Source: Paracoccaceae bacterium (GTDB taxonomy: Bacteria > Pseudomonadota > Alphaproteobacteria > Rhodobacterales > Rhodobacteraceae). From it: a stretch of 64,000 nucleotides of DNA. The first letter of the stretch is position 1. Every line of letters begins with the position of its first letter. A program made the position numbers and the translations under genes. Under the pieces are notes generated by a model. It searched no databases. It had not been told where the DNA came from and saw only the letters and a program-made list of their open reading frames with translations. The DNA lies in the NCBI GenBank assembly GCA_030148005.1, contig JASBUI010000040.1:1-64000 (forward strand), read 5' to 3'. Below, piece by piece: positions 34,087 to 41,813 of the stretch.

Positions 34087-34677
34087 ATGAGCGATACCAA
34101 AAATAATCGACTTACACGCCGGGGCCTTATTCTGACAGGTGCGGCGGCAGGGCTTGCCTTGAACAGCAAGATGGCGATGGCTGCGGAAGAGGGCGATGTT
34201 GCATCCCCTTCGGTGCGCCGCAACATCTCGGCTTTTCGCGCCGAGCAGTGGCAGGACCATTTTGACAGCCTCAAGAACGGCGCCATCCTTGCGGATACAA
34301 ACTCGCGCATGGTGCAGTTCTGGTCCGAGGATCAGAGCGTCTACAAGCTTTACCCAAGCAGCGTGCCGCTGACCGATCAGTTGACCCGCCGCGGTTACAC
34401 CAGCGTTATCCGCAAGGTCAAAGGGCCCAGCTGGGCGCCGACACCGAACATGAAAAAGCGCAACCCCGAATGGCCGGACTTTGTTGGCCCGGGCCCTGAC
34501 AACCCGCTGGGCACGCATGCGCTTTACCTGTCGTGGCAGTACTACCGCGTGCATGGAACCAACGACACGCGCAAGATCGGGCGGCGTTCGTCCAACGGCT
34601 GCATCGGTCTTTACAATGACCAGATCGCCGAGCTTTTTGGCCTGGCCAAGGTTGGCACGCAGGTGAAACTGATCTAG
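34087..34677 (+). CDS. L,D-transpeptidase (YkuD domain), Tat-like signal
   Basis: Periplasmic peptidoglycan-modifying enzyme or lipoprotein anchorer, 196 residues. The N-terminus RLTRRGLILTGAAAG is a twin-arginine-type signal ending near AMA. The catalytic YkuD motif is complete: YRVHGTN, then SSNGCIGLYNDQ with the nucleophilic Cys. It sits behind a CueR-type promoter and 36 bp before a cytochrome c gene. A copper-stress role in strengthening the cell wall is inferred; copper is known to inhibit L,D-transpeptidases in other bacteria. Confidence 0.9.
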   Translation: MSDTKNNRLTRRGLILTGAAAGLALNSKMAMAAEEGDVASPSVRRNISAFRAEQWQDHFDSLKNGAILADTNSRMVQFWSEDQSVYKLYPSSVPLTDQLTRRGYTSVIRKVKGPSWAPTPNMKKRNPEWPDFVGPGPDNPLGTHALYLSWQYYRVHGTNDTRKIGRRSSNGCIGLYNDQIAELFGLAKVGTQVKLI

Positions 34678-34713
34678 AAGAAGTTCCGGATCGATATAGG
34701 GCATTCAGGAAAA

Positions 34714-35169
34714 ATGAGCAGGCTTTTACCATTGCTTGTGGGCGGTGTGATCGTGGCGGGGGGGTTGATCCTCTGGTTTGACTCCTCGCAGCAGCAGAGC
34801 GGCGGACATTCGATGACCCCGCCCGATACATCGAATATCGCGCAGGGCGACGCGATCGTAAACGTGTCCCTTCCGGCCGAGTTTTCGTCCAACGCCAGCA
34901 TTGGCAAACGCGCCTTTGACGCCAAATGCGCCGTGTGCCACGGCGCCAATGCGGCAGGTCAACAAGGCAAGGCCCCGCCTTTGGTGCACAAGATCTATGA
35001 GCCTGGCCATCATGGCGACATGGCCTTTGTCATGGCTGCCAAGAACGGTGTTCAGTCGCACCACTGGAAGTTCGGCAACATGCCAAGGATCGAAGGCATC
35101 ACCGACGCCGAGGTTAAGTACATCGCCGTTTACGTCCGCGAGCTTCAGCGCGCCAACGGCATAAATTAG
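34714..35169 (+). CDS. Membrane-anchored mono-haem cytochrome c
   Basis: A 151-residue protein with an uncleaved N-terminal helix (LLPLLVGGVIVAGGLILWF) and one class I haem c site CAVCH at residues 72-76. A Met in FGNMPRI is the probable sixth ligand. HKIYEPGHHGDMAF and SHHWKFG add several His residues. It shares the copper-type promoter with the L,D-transpeptidase gene and precedes a cupredoxin gene, suggesting electron flow to or from periplasmic copper proteins. Confidence 0.88.
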   Translation: MSRLLPLLVGGVIVAGGLILWFDSSQQQSGGHSMTPPDTSNIAQGDAIVNVSLPAEFSSNASIGKRAFDAKCAVCHGANAAGQQGKAPPLVHKIYEPGHHGDMAFVMAAKNGVQSHHWKFGNMPRIEGITDAEVKYIAVYVRELQRANGIN

Positions 35170-35213
35170 GGCCTCGCGCGCCCCGGTTTTGCCGGGCAGC
35201 GGCGCATGAGGCC
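35170..35213 (+). terminator. Nested hairpin after the cytochrome c gene
   Basis: An outer imperfect stem GGCCTCGCGCGCC / GGCGCATGAGGCC encloses a second stem CCCGG / CCGGG with a TTTTG loop. It begins one base after the stop codon. No strong U-tract follows, so termination may be partial. Confidence 0.55.
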
Positions 35214-35244
35214 TCTCACCCCTAACAGATTGATTTCTTGAGGA

Positions 35245-35258
35245 TTGACGCAGATCAA
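35245..35258. promoter_or_regulatory. FNR/Dnr-type box upstream of the cupredoxin gene
   Basis: TTGAC-GCAG-ATCAA, matching the TTGAT-N4-ATCAA consensus of FNR-family regulators with one substitution. The centre is about 73 bp before the cupredoxin ATG. This suggests low-oxygen or nitrogen-oxide control of this gene rather than, or in addition to, copper control. No fnr-like gene is in the window. Confidence 0.65.
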
Positions 35259-35281
35259 GGCGCGCCCGAATTGGCGCGCCT
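35258..35281. repeat. Perfect GC-rich palindrome abutting the FNR box
   Basis: Arms AGGCGCGCC and GGCGCGCCT, 9 bp each, separated by CGAATT. It begins at the last base of the FNR-like box. It could be a second operator in the cupredoxin promoter or a stem in the 5-prime leader of the mRNA. It contains two AscI-type GGCGCGCC octamers. Confidence 0.55.
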
Positions 35282-35324
35282 ACTGTGCCGATAACTCAAA
35301 CGGCAACTTGAAAAGGAAAGTAGG

Positions 35325-35861
35325 ATGTTCACGATCAAAAACATGAAGATGGCGGCCGCGACCTTTATCGGTGCGGCCGCAATTGGAACCGGCGCTATGG
35401 CGGATCTGGGCCATGGCGCATCCCCCAACATCGGCCAGACCGGCAGCATTGCCCATATCGACCGCGAGATCCGCGTCGAGATGGGAGAGATGTTCTTTGA
35501 TCCACGCTCGTTCGACCTAGAAGTCGGTGAGACGATAAAGTTCATCATCCAGAACAAGGGCCGCGCGGTGCATGAGTTCGCGATCGGTACGCTTGAGATG
35601 CAAAAGGATCACGAAGGCGAAATGCGCCAGATGCAAAAGCAGGGCATGATGACGATCAACCGGTTGCGCCATGACAAGATGCGGGCGGCGGGAATGATGC
35701 ACACCGATCCCAACTCTCGCCTGCTGGAGCCGGGAGAGACGGCAGAACTGATCTGGACCTTCAGCGGCGACGCCGAGGGGCTTATGATTGCCTGCAACGT
35801 GCCGGGTCACCGTCAGGCGGGCATGAAAGCCAGCATAAACTTTATTGGCCAGCACTCCTGA
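35325..35861 (+). CDS. Periplasmic type 1 copper protein (cupredoxin)
   Basis: A 178-residue exported protein with a signal peptide ending near AMA at residue 26. The cupredoxin fold shows all type 1 copper ligands: His83 in AVHEFAI, then Cys157, His162 and Met167 in CNVPGHRQAGM. A 35-residue Met-rich insertion (eight Met between 91 and 125) sits between the first and second ligand strands and may hold extra Cu(I). It resembles CopI/CusF-linked copper-tolerance cupredoxins. It stands alone behind an FNR-like box and ahead of a terminator. Confidence 0.88.
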   Translation: MFTIKNMKMAAATFIGAAAIGTGAMADLGHGASPNIGQTGSIAHIDREIRVEMGEMFFDPRSFDLEVGETIKFIIQNKGRAVHEFAIGTLEMQKDHEGEMRQMQKQGMMTINRLRHDKMRAAGMMHTDPNSRLLEPGETAELIWTFSGDAEGLMIACNVPGHRQAGMKASINFIGQHS

Positions 35862-35887
35862 CCGAAACTTGGAACGGCAAGAGCAAA

Positions 35888-35910
35888 GTGGCCGGTACAA
35901 ATCCGGCCAC
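35888..35910 (+). terminator. Rho-independent terminator after the cupredoxin gene
   Basis: Perfect 8-bp stem GTGGCCGG / CCGGCCAC with a 7-base loop, followed by CTTTT. It lies 26 bp after the cupredoxin stop and just before the multicopper oxidase promoter, so the cupredoxin gene is a separate transcription unit. Confidence 0.85.
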
Positions 35911-35936
35911 CTTTTCGTTATAATGGGAAAGAGCGC

Positions 35937-35967
35937 TTGACCTTCCAGTCGTGGAACCTTGCAATGG
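35937..35967 (+). promoter_or_regulatory. CueR/HmrR-type operator before the multicopper oxidase gene
   Basis: TTGACC at 35937-35942 is followed by TTCCA-GTCG-TGGAA, a dyad like those bound by CueR/HmrR. With a 19-bp spacer the -10 box is the weak CAATGG at 35962-35967. The similarity to the element at 34007-34037 suggests a shared copper-sensing regulator. Confidence 0.6.
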
Positions 35968-36017
35968 GATTTCCGGCGTAAGCAGATATGCGAATTTGTT
36001 GTTGTGGAAGGCTGGCG

Positions 36018-37463
36018 ATGAAAAAAGAAAGCAACTTTGTTCCCGAAGGGACCGGCGGCACGGCAAGAGGGCCGGTGATGACGCGCCGCGGCTTTGGTTT
36101 GGCCATGGCCGCAAGCGCGATGCTGCCGCGCGCGGCTTTCGCAGAGGGGCAGGGCGCGGAACATGGCAAGCTGATTGCAACTGCATTCAACCGGCGCCTC
36201 CTACCGCCCGAATACCCCGAAACCCCTGTCTGGGGCTATAATGGCCAGACACCGGGCACAGAGCTGCGCCTGACCCAAGGCGCACGTTTGCGCCAGACGC
36301 TGCGCAACGATCTGGACCAGCCGACAACGATTCACTGGCATGGACTGCGGATCGACAATGCGATGGACGGTGTTCCCGGCATGACGCAACCAGCCGTGCA
36401 GCCGGGGCAGGAATTTGTCTATGACTTTACCGTGCCGGACGCCGGAACCTATTGGTATCACGCGCATAATCGCTCGACAGAGCAGATTGCCCGCGGCCTT
36501 TTGGGCGCGCTTATCGTTGAAGAACCCAACGCGCCGGACATCGACCGCGAAGAGGTTCTGGTCATCGATGACTGGCTGGTTGGACGCGACGGTGCGCTTG
36601 TAGCCGATTTCGAGGCGCCGCATGCGCGCGCCCACGGCGGGCGGATTGGCAACCTGATCACCACAAACGGCGATTTCGACCTGACGATGAAGGCGCGCCG
36701 CAATGAACGGATGCGCCTGCGCCTGATCAACGCCTCAAACGCCCGTGTCTTCGACTTTGCGCTGCAGGGGCTTGAAGGCTGGGTCATGGCGCTTGACGGG
36801 ATGCCGCTGGCCGATACGCCGGCCGTTGGCGAGGCGCTGACGCTGGGGCCGGGGCAGCGCGCCGATCTTTTTGTCGATGTCACCGCAGAGGTCGGAGAGC
36901 AGGCCTATCTTGTACGCCTCGACCGCGATCAGGCGTCATCGCAGGTGATGTTCGAAGTTGGCGGTGTGGCCAGCGCCAAGCGGCGCGAGGCGCCCGCGGC
37001 ACTGCCGCCCAACCGCAAGCCCGCTCTGGAAGGGCTGAAAGACCTCAAGGCCCGCCCATTGGTGCTGGAAGGTGGCGCGATGGGCGGATTGCAGAACGCG
37101 ATCCTTGACGGCAATCGGCGCAGTTTCGAAGAGCTGATCAAGGCAAACCAGTTTTGGTCCTTCAACGGGATCGTCGGGCAGACGGACACGCCGTTCCTGG
37201 ATGTGAAAATGGGTGAGACTCAGCTCGTAGAGATTAGAAATGACACGTCTTTTCCCCATGCGATGCACCTTCACGGGATGCATTTCCAAGAGCTGGACAA
37301 GGACGGAACACCGGGGCGGCTACGCGATACCACGCTGCTTTTCCCGCGCGAGGTTCGCCAGATTGCATTTGTTGCCGACAACCCCGGCGACTGGCTTTTT
37401 CACTGCCATATGTTGTCGCATGCTGCATCCGGCATGACCTCTTGGATCAGGGTGCAGGCATGA
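36018..37463 (+). CDS. Multicopper oxidase (CopA/CueO-like), Tat-exported
   Basis: Periplasmic three-domain copper oxidase, 481 residues; in this family it usually oxidises Cu(I) to the less toxic Cu(II). A twin-arginine signal [13 protein letters not shown] lies at residues 21-33. Copper sites: HWHG (106-109), YHAHN (148-151), [10 protein letters not shown] near 410, and [12 protein letters not shown] with His462, Cys463, His464, His468 and Met473. The start at 36018 has GGAAGG 6 bp upstream; a start at 35988 is less likely. Its stop overlaps the following cytochrome c gene by 4 bp. Expression from a CueR-type promoter is likely. Confidence 0.93.
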   Translation: MKKESNFVPEGTGGTARGPVMTRRGFGLAMAASAMLPRAAFAEGQGAEHGKLIATAFNRRLLPPEYPETPVWGYNGQTPGTELRLTQGARLRQTLRNDLDQPTTIHWHGLRIDNAMDGVPGMTQPAVQPGQEFVYDFTVPDAGTYWYHAHNRSTEQIARGLLGALIVEEPNAPDIDREEVLVIDDWLVGRDGALVADFEAPHARAHGGRIGNLITTNGDFDLTMKARRNERMRLRLINASNARVFDFALQGLEGWVMALDGMPLADTPAVGEALTLGPGQRADLFVDVTAEVGEQAYLVRLDRDQASSQVMFEVGGVASAKRREAPAALPPNRKPALEGLKDLKARPLVLEGGAMGGLQNAILDGNRRSFEELIKANQFWSFNGIVGQTDTPFLDVKMGETQLVEIRNDTSFPHAMHLHGMHFQELDKDGTPGRLRDTTLLFPREVRQIAFVADNPGDWLFHCHMLSHAASGMTSWIRVQA

Positions 37464-37942
37464 GGGCGTATTGGACGGCATCGGCCCTGATCGCGGTCTT
37501 TGGCCTTATCGGCGGCTGGTACATCTACAGCGCTCAGGCGAATGTGGATATGGCCGGGGCGGACCCTCAATCAATTGCAAACGGTCAGGTGCTTTATGCA
37601 GAAAACTGCGCTGCCTGCCATGGCGCAAACCTGGAAGGTCAGCCCCAATGGCAAAGTCCGGGCCCAGATGGGCGTCTGCCAGCGCCGCCTCATGATCCAA
37701 GCGGCCATACATGGCACCACGGCGACGATCTTTTGTTTTCCTACACAAAGCTGGGCGGCAAGGCGGCCCTTGCGGCAAAAGGTATCGACTTTGACAGCGG
37801 CATGCCGGGCTTTGGCGAAACTTTGAGCGATAGCGAGATTCAGGATATCCTGAATTTCATCAAATCCACCTGGCCCGAGCGGGAACGCGAGCTACAGGCC
37901 ACACGAACAGAGGCCGAGCGCCTTCAAAAGGAAGCGAACTAA
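37460..37942 (+). CDS. Membrane-anchored cytochrome c
   Basis: A 160-residue mono-haem protein. An N-terminal helix ([15 protein letters not shown]) anchors it. The haem site is CAACH at residues 50-54, and [11 protein letters not shown] supplies the probable Met ligand. The C-terminus is charged and helical. The start overlaps the multicopper oxidase stop, so it probably exchanges electrons with that oxidase. The end abuts the DsbA-like gene (TAATG). Confidence 0.9.
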   Translation: MRAYWTASALIAVFGLIGGWYIYSAQANVDMAGADPQSIANGQVLYAENCAACHGANLEGQPQWQSPGPDGRLPAPPHDPSGHTWHHGDDLLFSYTKLGGKAALAAKGIDFDSGMPGFGETLSDSEIQDILNFIKSTWPERERELQATRTEAERLQKEAN

Positions 37943-38670
37943 TGAAATTGATCAAGATGGCCCTTGTGGCCCTTTCCCTGCTGACCATTCCGATCGGCGC
38001 CAGCGCGCAAGAACTGAGCGAGGCCCGGATCAAGGAACTGGTCTATGAGGCGATCCGCGAGAACCCAGAGATCGTGATGGAAGCTGTTGCCATTCTTCAG
38101 GCACGTCAGGCCAAGGAAGAAGCATCCGCTGCGCAGAACGTTCTGTCCAGCCAGCGCCAGTTGCTAGAACAGGACCCCAATGCGCCGGTTCTTGGCAATC
38201 CTGAGGGCGATGTCACCGTCGTTGAGTTCTTCGATTACAACTGCCCCTATTGCAAACGCGCCGCGCCAGAAGTTGAAAAGCTGGTCGCAGCCGACCCCAA
38301 CGTCCGCCTTGTCTATCGCGAGTGGCCCATTCTGGGCGAAGGGTCGGTCTATGCCGCGCGCGCGGCGCTGGCCGCACGCAATCAGGGCAAATACAAGGAA
38401 TTTCATGACGCCATGATGGGTCTGAAGGGACGCGCGACGGAACAGTCGGTTCTGCGTGTCGCCGCAGAGATCGGAATGGATGTCGACAAGATGAAAACGG
38501 ATATGCAGTCGCCCGAAGTTTCCGAGCATATCGAAACATCGATGCGCCTGACCCAAGCGCTGGGCATCACCGGAACGCCCGCCTTTATCATCGGCGATGC
38601 GATCATCCCCGGCTTTATCGAAGTTCCCCAGTTGCAACAGCTGGTTAACGACGTTCGTTCAGCCAACTGA
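37942..38670 (+). CDS. DsbA/ScsC-like thiol-disulfide oxidoreductase
   Basis: Periplasmic thioredoxin-fold protein of 242 residues with a signal peptide ending ASA. Residues 25-75 form an N-terminal helical arm rich in Glu/Ala/Gln, as in trimeric ScsC. The active site is Cys101-Pro-Tyr-Cys104 in FFDYNCPYCKRA, with the cis-Pro loop in GITGTPAFIIGD. ScsC-type proteins repair or protect disulfides under copper stress, which fits its place at the end of the multicopper oxidase operon. The start codon shares one base with the cytochrome stop. Confidence 0.9.
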   Translation: MKLIKMALVALSLLTIPIGASAQELSEARIKELVYEAIRENPEIVMEAVAILQARQAKEEASAAQNVLSSQRQLLEQDPNAPVLGNPEGDVTVVEFFDYNCPYCKRAAPEVEKLVAADPNVRLVYREWPILGEGSVYAARAALAARNQGKYKEFHDAMMGLKGRATEQSVLRVAAEIGMDVDKMKTDMQSPEVSEHIETSMRLTQALGITGTPAFIIGDAIIPGFIEVPQLQQLVNDVRSAN

Positions 38671-38683
38671 TCCCCATAAAAAA

Positions 38684-38715
38684 GCCTCTGGGCGCTCGTT
38701 GAGACGCCCAGAGGC
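38684..38715. terminator. Bidirectional rho-independent terminator
   Basis: Perfect 11-bp stem GCCTCTGGGCG / CGCCCAGAGGC with a 10-base loop, between the convergent DsbA-like gene and metal chaperone gene. Six A residues precede it on the plus strand, so on the minus strand it is followed by a run of six T, an ideal terminator for the chaperone/merR direction. Confidence 0.85.
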
Positions 38716-38763
38716 CTTGCACACCCCCAGGGATTAAAGGGGCGTGCGGGCGGGTTGCGCGCT

Positions 38764-38964
38764 TTAGCTGGTCGGCGTAGCTGCGTAACCCGCGTCGTTC
38801 AAAGCTCCTAGAATTGCAGGCTGTGGAAGGGCGCTGTCGATGCTGACCGTGCGGTGGTCAAGATCGACACTGATCGCCGCTTTGGGGTCGGCCTCTGACA
38901 CAGCTTTTTCAATGGCAGCCTTGCAATGGCCACAGCTCATCTCGGGTACGGAGTAGGTTGTCAT
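38764..38964 (-). CDS. copZ: CopZ-like HMA metal chaperone
   Basis: A 66-residue cytosolic ferredoxin-like HMA domain. Metal site MSCGHCKAA with Cys11 and Cys14. No signal peptide, so it differs from the periplasmic MerP encoded nearby. AAGGAG 10 bp before the ATG at 38964 sets the start. It is the gene downstream of merR on the minus strand. Copper is the more usual cargo of the CGHC class; mercury is possible from context. An upstream TTGACC (39020-39015) may be part of a CueR-like promoter. Confidence 0.88.
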   Translation of the reverse strand: MTTYSVPEMSCGHCKAAIEKAVSEADPKAAISVDLDHRTVSIDSALPQPAILGALNDAGYAATPTS

Positions 38965-39063
38965 CTTGCGGATCTCCTTCTTGTTGACCAGAGGTGGGTA
39001 TTCCCGCGCTGTAAGGTCAAGAAGAATATCCAAGGGGGCGCAAATTTCTTTGCGCGTTTCCCG

Positions 39064-39483
39064 TCAGGCAGGCATCAGCGCATCGATAACGGCACATTCG
39101 GGCACGTCTTTGCCGGTGCATTTGGCCACGGTGCCGGCAAGCACGGACTGAATGCTTTGCAGATCGGCAATGCGTGCGGCGACATCATCAAGATGCGCTT
39201 GGGCGCGGCGCTGAACTTCGCCGCAGGTAAGCCCGTCGCCATCCACAAGAGATAGCAGGCCGCGAACCTCTTCGAGAGTGAAACCAAGCTCACGCGCGCG
39301 CATCACAAAGCCCAGCCTGCTGACATGTTCGTGATCATACACCCGGTACCCCTTGGCCGTTCTGGGAGGGCTGGGAAGGATCCCGATCGTTTCATAGTAG
39401 CGAATTGTTTCGACATTACAGCCCGTTGCGCGGGAAAGATCGATCCGGCGAAGGTTTGCAGTGCTGCGCTGGGACGTTGTCAT
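39064..39483 (-). CDS. merR: MerR-family mercury-type regulator
   Basis: Metal-sensing activator/repressor of the mer operon. The N-terminal helix-turn-helix (IDLSRATGCNVETIRYYETIGILP) is followed by a long dimerisation helix. Three Cys lie in LTCGEV, AKCTGK and PECAV. The first two are 35 residues apart, the same as the Hg-binding Cys pair of classical MerR; the third follows after 8, close to the classical 9. I use the ATG at 39483 (MTTSQRST), 138 residues; a longer start at 39525 would run into the operator. Divergent from merT. Confidence 0.88.
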   Translation of the reverse strand: MTTSQRSTANLRRIDLSRATGCNVETIRYYETIGILPSPPRTAKGYRVYDHEHVSRLGFVMRARELGFTLEEVRGLLSLVDGDGLTCGEVQRRAQAHLDDVAARIADLQSIQSVLAGTVAKCTGKDVPECAVIDALMPA

Positions 39484-39510
39484 TGGGGCCTCGCTGAGGA
39501 AAGTTCGCGC

Positions 39511-39541
39511 TTTACCCTGTATCAACTACAGGGCGTAGAAA
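39511..39541 (+). promoter_or_regulatory. mer operator-promoter
   Basis: A perfect dyad CCCTGTA-TCAAC-TACAGGG lies at 39515-39533. It sits between a -35-like TTTACC (39511-39516) and a -10-like TAGAAA (39536-39541) with a 19-bp spacer, the layout that MerR untwists upon binding Hg(II). It lies between merR and merT, controlling both. Confidence 0.85.
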
Positions 39542-39565
39542 CAACACGAATCAAGTGGGCAAAGG

Positions 39566-39976
39566 ATGGAAGCGGCTGTGACTGCAATGGATGAGACGCG
39601 ACAAATTGTTGGCGATCAGGAAAGGGATGTTCAAAGCCGCGTTGCGACCTTTGGCGGGGTGCTGGGCGCTTTCGCCATGACCTCGTGCTGTATACTTCCG
39701 CTTGTGCTGGTCAGTCTTGGGGTAGGCGGCGTCTGGATCGCGCAACTGACGGCCCTTTACGCTTACAAGTGGTACACCTTCGCGGTTGCCGCAGGGTTCA
39801 TAGGCTATGGTTTCTGGAGCATCCACCGCGCGGAAAGGCGCGAATGCGTGCCCGGCGCTGCATGTGCCCGCCCGGTCAATCGGCGTGTGATGAAAATCTC
39901 GCTCTGGACCGCAACGGTCGTGACGCTGATTGCAATCCTCTTTCCCTACATCACCCCGTACATCCTGTCCTACTAA
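39566..39976 (+). CDS. merT: Mercuric ion transporter MerT
   Basis: Inner-membrane Hg(II) importer of 136 residues with three hydrophobic helices. The first helix carries the vicinal Cys41-Cys42 in MTSCCILPLVLVSLGVGG that takes Hg from MerP. A second Cys pair (ECVPGAAC) is in the loop before the third helix. The start may instead be the ATG at 39587. It is the first structural gene of the mer operon, 17 bp ahead of merP. Confidence 0.92.
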   Translation: MEAAVTAMDETRQIVGDQERDVQSRVATFGGVLGAFAMTSCCILPLVLVSLGVGGVWIAQLTALYAYKWYTFAVAAGFIGYGFWSIHRAERRECVPGAACARPVNRRVMKISLWTATVVTLIAILFPYITPYILSY

Positions 39977-39992
39977 GCTTAAGGAGCTTTCC

Positions 39993-40298
39993 ATGAGAAC
40001 GTTTTTCGCCGCCATTTTCCTTATCATAGGCACATCCGGCGCCGCCTTGGCCGCAGAGCAGGTTGCAAGCATAGAGGTGACCGGCCTTACATGCCCATCC
40101 TGCCCCTACATCGCCGCTCAGGCAGTCAAATCGATTGAAAGCGTCGAGATCGTGAACAGCGACTATGACGAGGCCAGCCAGAAGATCGTGTTCAACGTCA
40201 AGTTTGATGACGAGCTGACCACGGCAGAGGACATTGCATCGGCGCCTTTCGAATACGGCTATCCGGGGTCGGTTCTAAGCGTCGGGGTGGGCGGCTGA
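39993..40298 (+). CDS. merP: Periplasmic mercury-binding protein MerP
   Basis: A 101-residue HMA-fold protein with a signal peptide ending about residue 20 (ALA). The metal site is GLTCPSCPY with Cys34 and Cys37. AAGGAG lies 6 bp before the ATG at 39993. It scavenges Hg(II) in the periplasm and passes it to MerT. The acidic C-terminal half (FDDELTTAEDIASA) is typical. Confidence 0.92.
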   Translation: MRTFFAAIFLIIGTSGAALAAEQVASIEVTGLTCPSCPYIAAQAVKSIESVEIVNSDYDEASQKIVFNVKFDDELTTAEDIASAPFEYGYPGSVLSVGVGG

Positions 40299-40360
40299 CA
40301 CCGCTGGCGAAAGGCCGGTTCACTTCCCTGCAAACTTCAACACTTTGAAGGATCTCCCGA

Positions 40361-41785
40361 ATGAAAGACCAAACTGAAAAACCGGGCGGCGCCTTTGACC
40401 TTATTGTCCTTGGGGCCGGATCTGCGGGGTTTTCCGCCGCGATTACCGCAGCCGATGCAGGGCGTCGCGTTGCGCTGGTCGGACATGGGACGATCGGGGG
40501 CGCATGTGTCAACGTCGGATGCGTTCCATCCAAGACCATGATCCGCGCGGCCGAAGCTGTGCATGGCGCGCGCGCGGCGTCGCGATTTCCGGGGCTTATG
40601 GGCGCGGCGCATCTTGAAAGCTGGGCCAAGCTGGTCGCGGCCAAGGATGATCTTGTCTCGGCTCTCAGACAGAAGAAATACAGTGATGTTCTGCCCCAGC
40701 ATGACGGGGTTGAGTACATTGACGAGGGGCCTGCGCGGCTTGTCCCCGGCGGGATCACCACAGGCCCGCGCCGTATCGAAGCGCCGCGCATCATAATCGC
40801 AACCGGCAGCCGCCCGCGCGTACCGGACATCCCCGGGATCGAAGGCATCGGCGCTTTGACAAGTGCAACGCTTATGGAGCTGAAAGAGCAGCCGGAAAGC
40901 CTGATTTTTGTGGGCGGCGGTTATGTCGGGGTGGAACTTGCCCAGATGATGTCGCGGCTTGGAACGAAGGTTACGATTGTCACGCGCAGCACACTGCTTG
41001 GCGGAACCGAACCCGAGGTAGCCGAAAACCTGCAGCAGGCCCTTGAGGCCGAGGGGATCACCGTACTGGCCGGCGTTGCCTATCAAAGCGTCAGGCGCGA
41101 GGGGAAAGATGTGGTTCTTTCGCTAAAGCAGGGTTCCAAGAACATGGATGTGACCGCACAGGCGCTGGTTTCGACCGCAGGGCGCGTTGCCAATACTGAG
41201 GATCTGGATTTGCCCGGCGCTGGCGTGAAGCAGGACAGCAATGGCCATATCCGTGTTGGCAAGGATATGCAGACGACCGCGCCCGGCATCTATGCGGCGG
41301 GGGATGTCACTGATCTGGATCAATATGTCTATATGGCGGCCTATGGCGCAAAGCTTGCCGCGCGCAATGCTGTGCTGGGTGCAAGTGAGGTCTATGACAA
41401 CAGCGCGATGCCGTGGGTTGTCTTTACCGACCCGCAGGTGGCGGGTGCAGGTCTGAGCGAGGCGCAGGCGGCCCAAGCGGGCCACCGGGTGAAAACCTCT
41501 GTCCTGCCACTTGATCAGGTGCCACGCGCCTTGGCCGCACGCGACACGCGCGGGGTTATCAAGCTTGTTGCCGATGCCGATAGCGACGTTCTGCTTGGCG
41601 GGCAGATTTTGGCGCCGGAAGGGGCGGATGCGGTGCAGGCCCTTGCCCTTGCCCTGAAATTCAAGATGACGGCCAAGGATCTGGGCGGGACGATCTTTCC
41701 CTATCTGACCACGGTCGAGGGGCTGAAACTTGCCGCGCAAACCTTTGATATGGATGTCGAAAAGCTAAGCTGCTGCGCTGGGTAG
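40361..41785 (+). CDS. merA: Mercuric reductase MerA
   Basis: FAD-dependent disulfide oxidoreductase of 474 residues reducing Hg(II) to Hg(0) with NADPH. FAD motif VLGAGSAGFSAA, the redox-active pair Cys49 and Cys54 in GGACVNVGCVPSKT, the NADPH motif FVGGGYVGVELAQM and the C-terminal vicinal pair Cys471-Cys472 (LSCCAG) that hands Hg to the active site are all present. The N-terminal HMA domain found in many MerA proteins is absent. It follows merP by 62 bp. Confidence 0.96.
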   Translation: MKDQTEKPGGAFDLIVLGAGSAGFSAAITAADAGRRVALVGHGTIGGACVNVGCVPSKTMIRAAEAVHGARAASRFPGLMGAAHLESWAKLVAAKDDLVSALRQKKYSDVLPQHDGVEYIDEGPARLVPGGITTGPRRIEAPRIIIATGSRPRVPDIPGIEGIGALTSATLMELKEQPESLIFVGGGYVGVELAQMMSRLGTKVTIVTRSTLLGGTEPEVAENLQQALEAEGITVLAGVAYQSVRREGKDVVLSLKQGSKNMDVTAQALVSTAGRVANTEDLDLPGAGVKQDSNGHIRVGKDMQTTAPGIYAAGDVTDLDQYVYMAAYGAKLAARNAVLGASEVYDNSAMPWVVFTDPQVAGAGLSEAQAAQAGHRVKTSVLPLDQVPRALAARDTRGVIKLVADADSDVLLGGQILAPEGADAVQALALALKFKMTAKDLGGTIFPYLTTVEGLKLAAQTFDMDVEKLSCCAG

Positions 41786-41813
41786 GCACAGGAAGGCGAG
41801 AGGAGGTTCCAAG

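Noticed and set aside
35258-35281. GC palindrome considered as a terminator for the cytochrome c gene
   Set aside because: A separate hairpin directly after the cytochrome gene already fits that role. This one is centred 55 bp before the next start, overlaps an FNR-like box, and has no T-tract.
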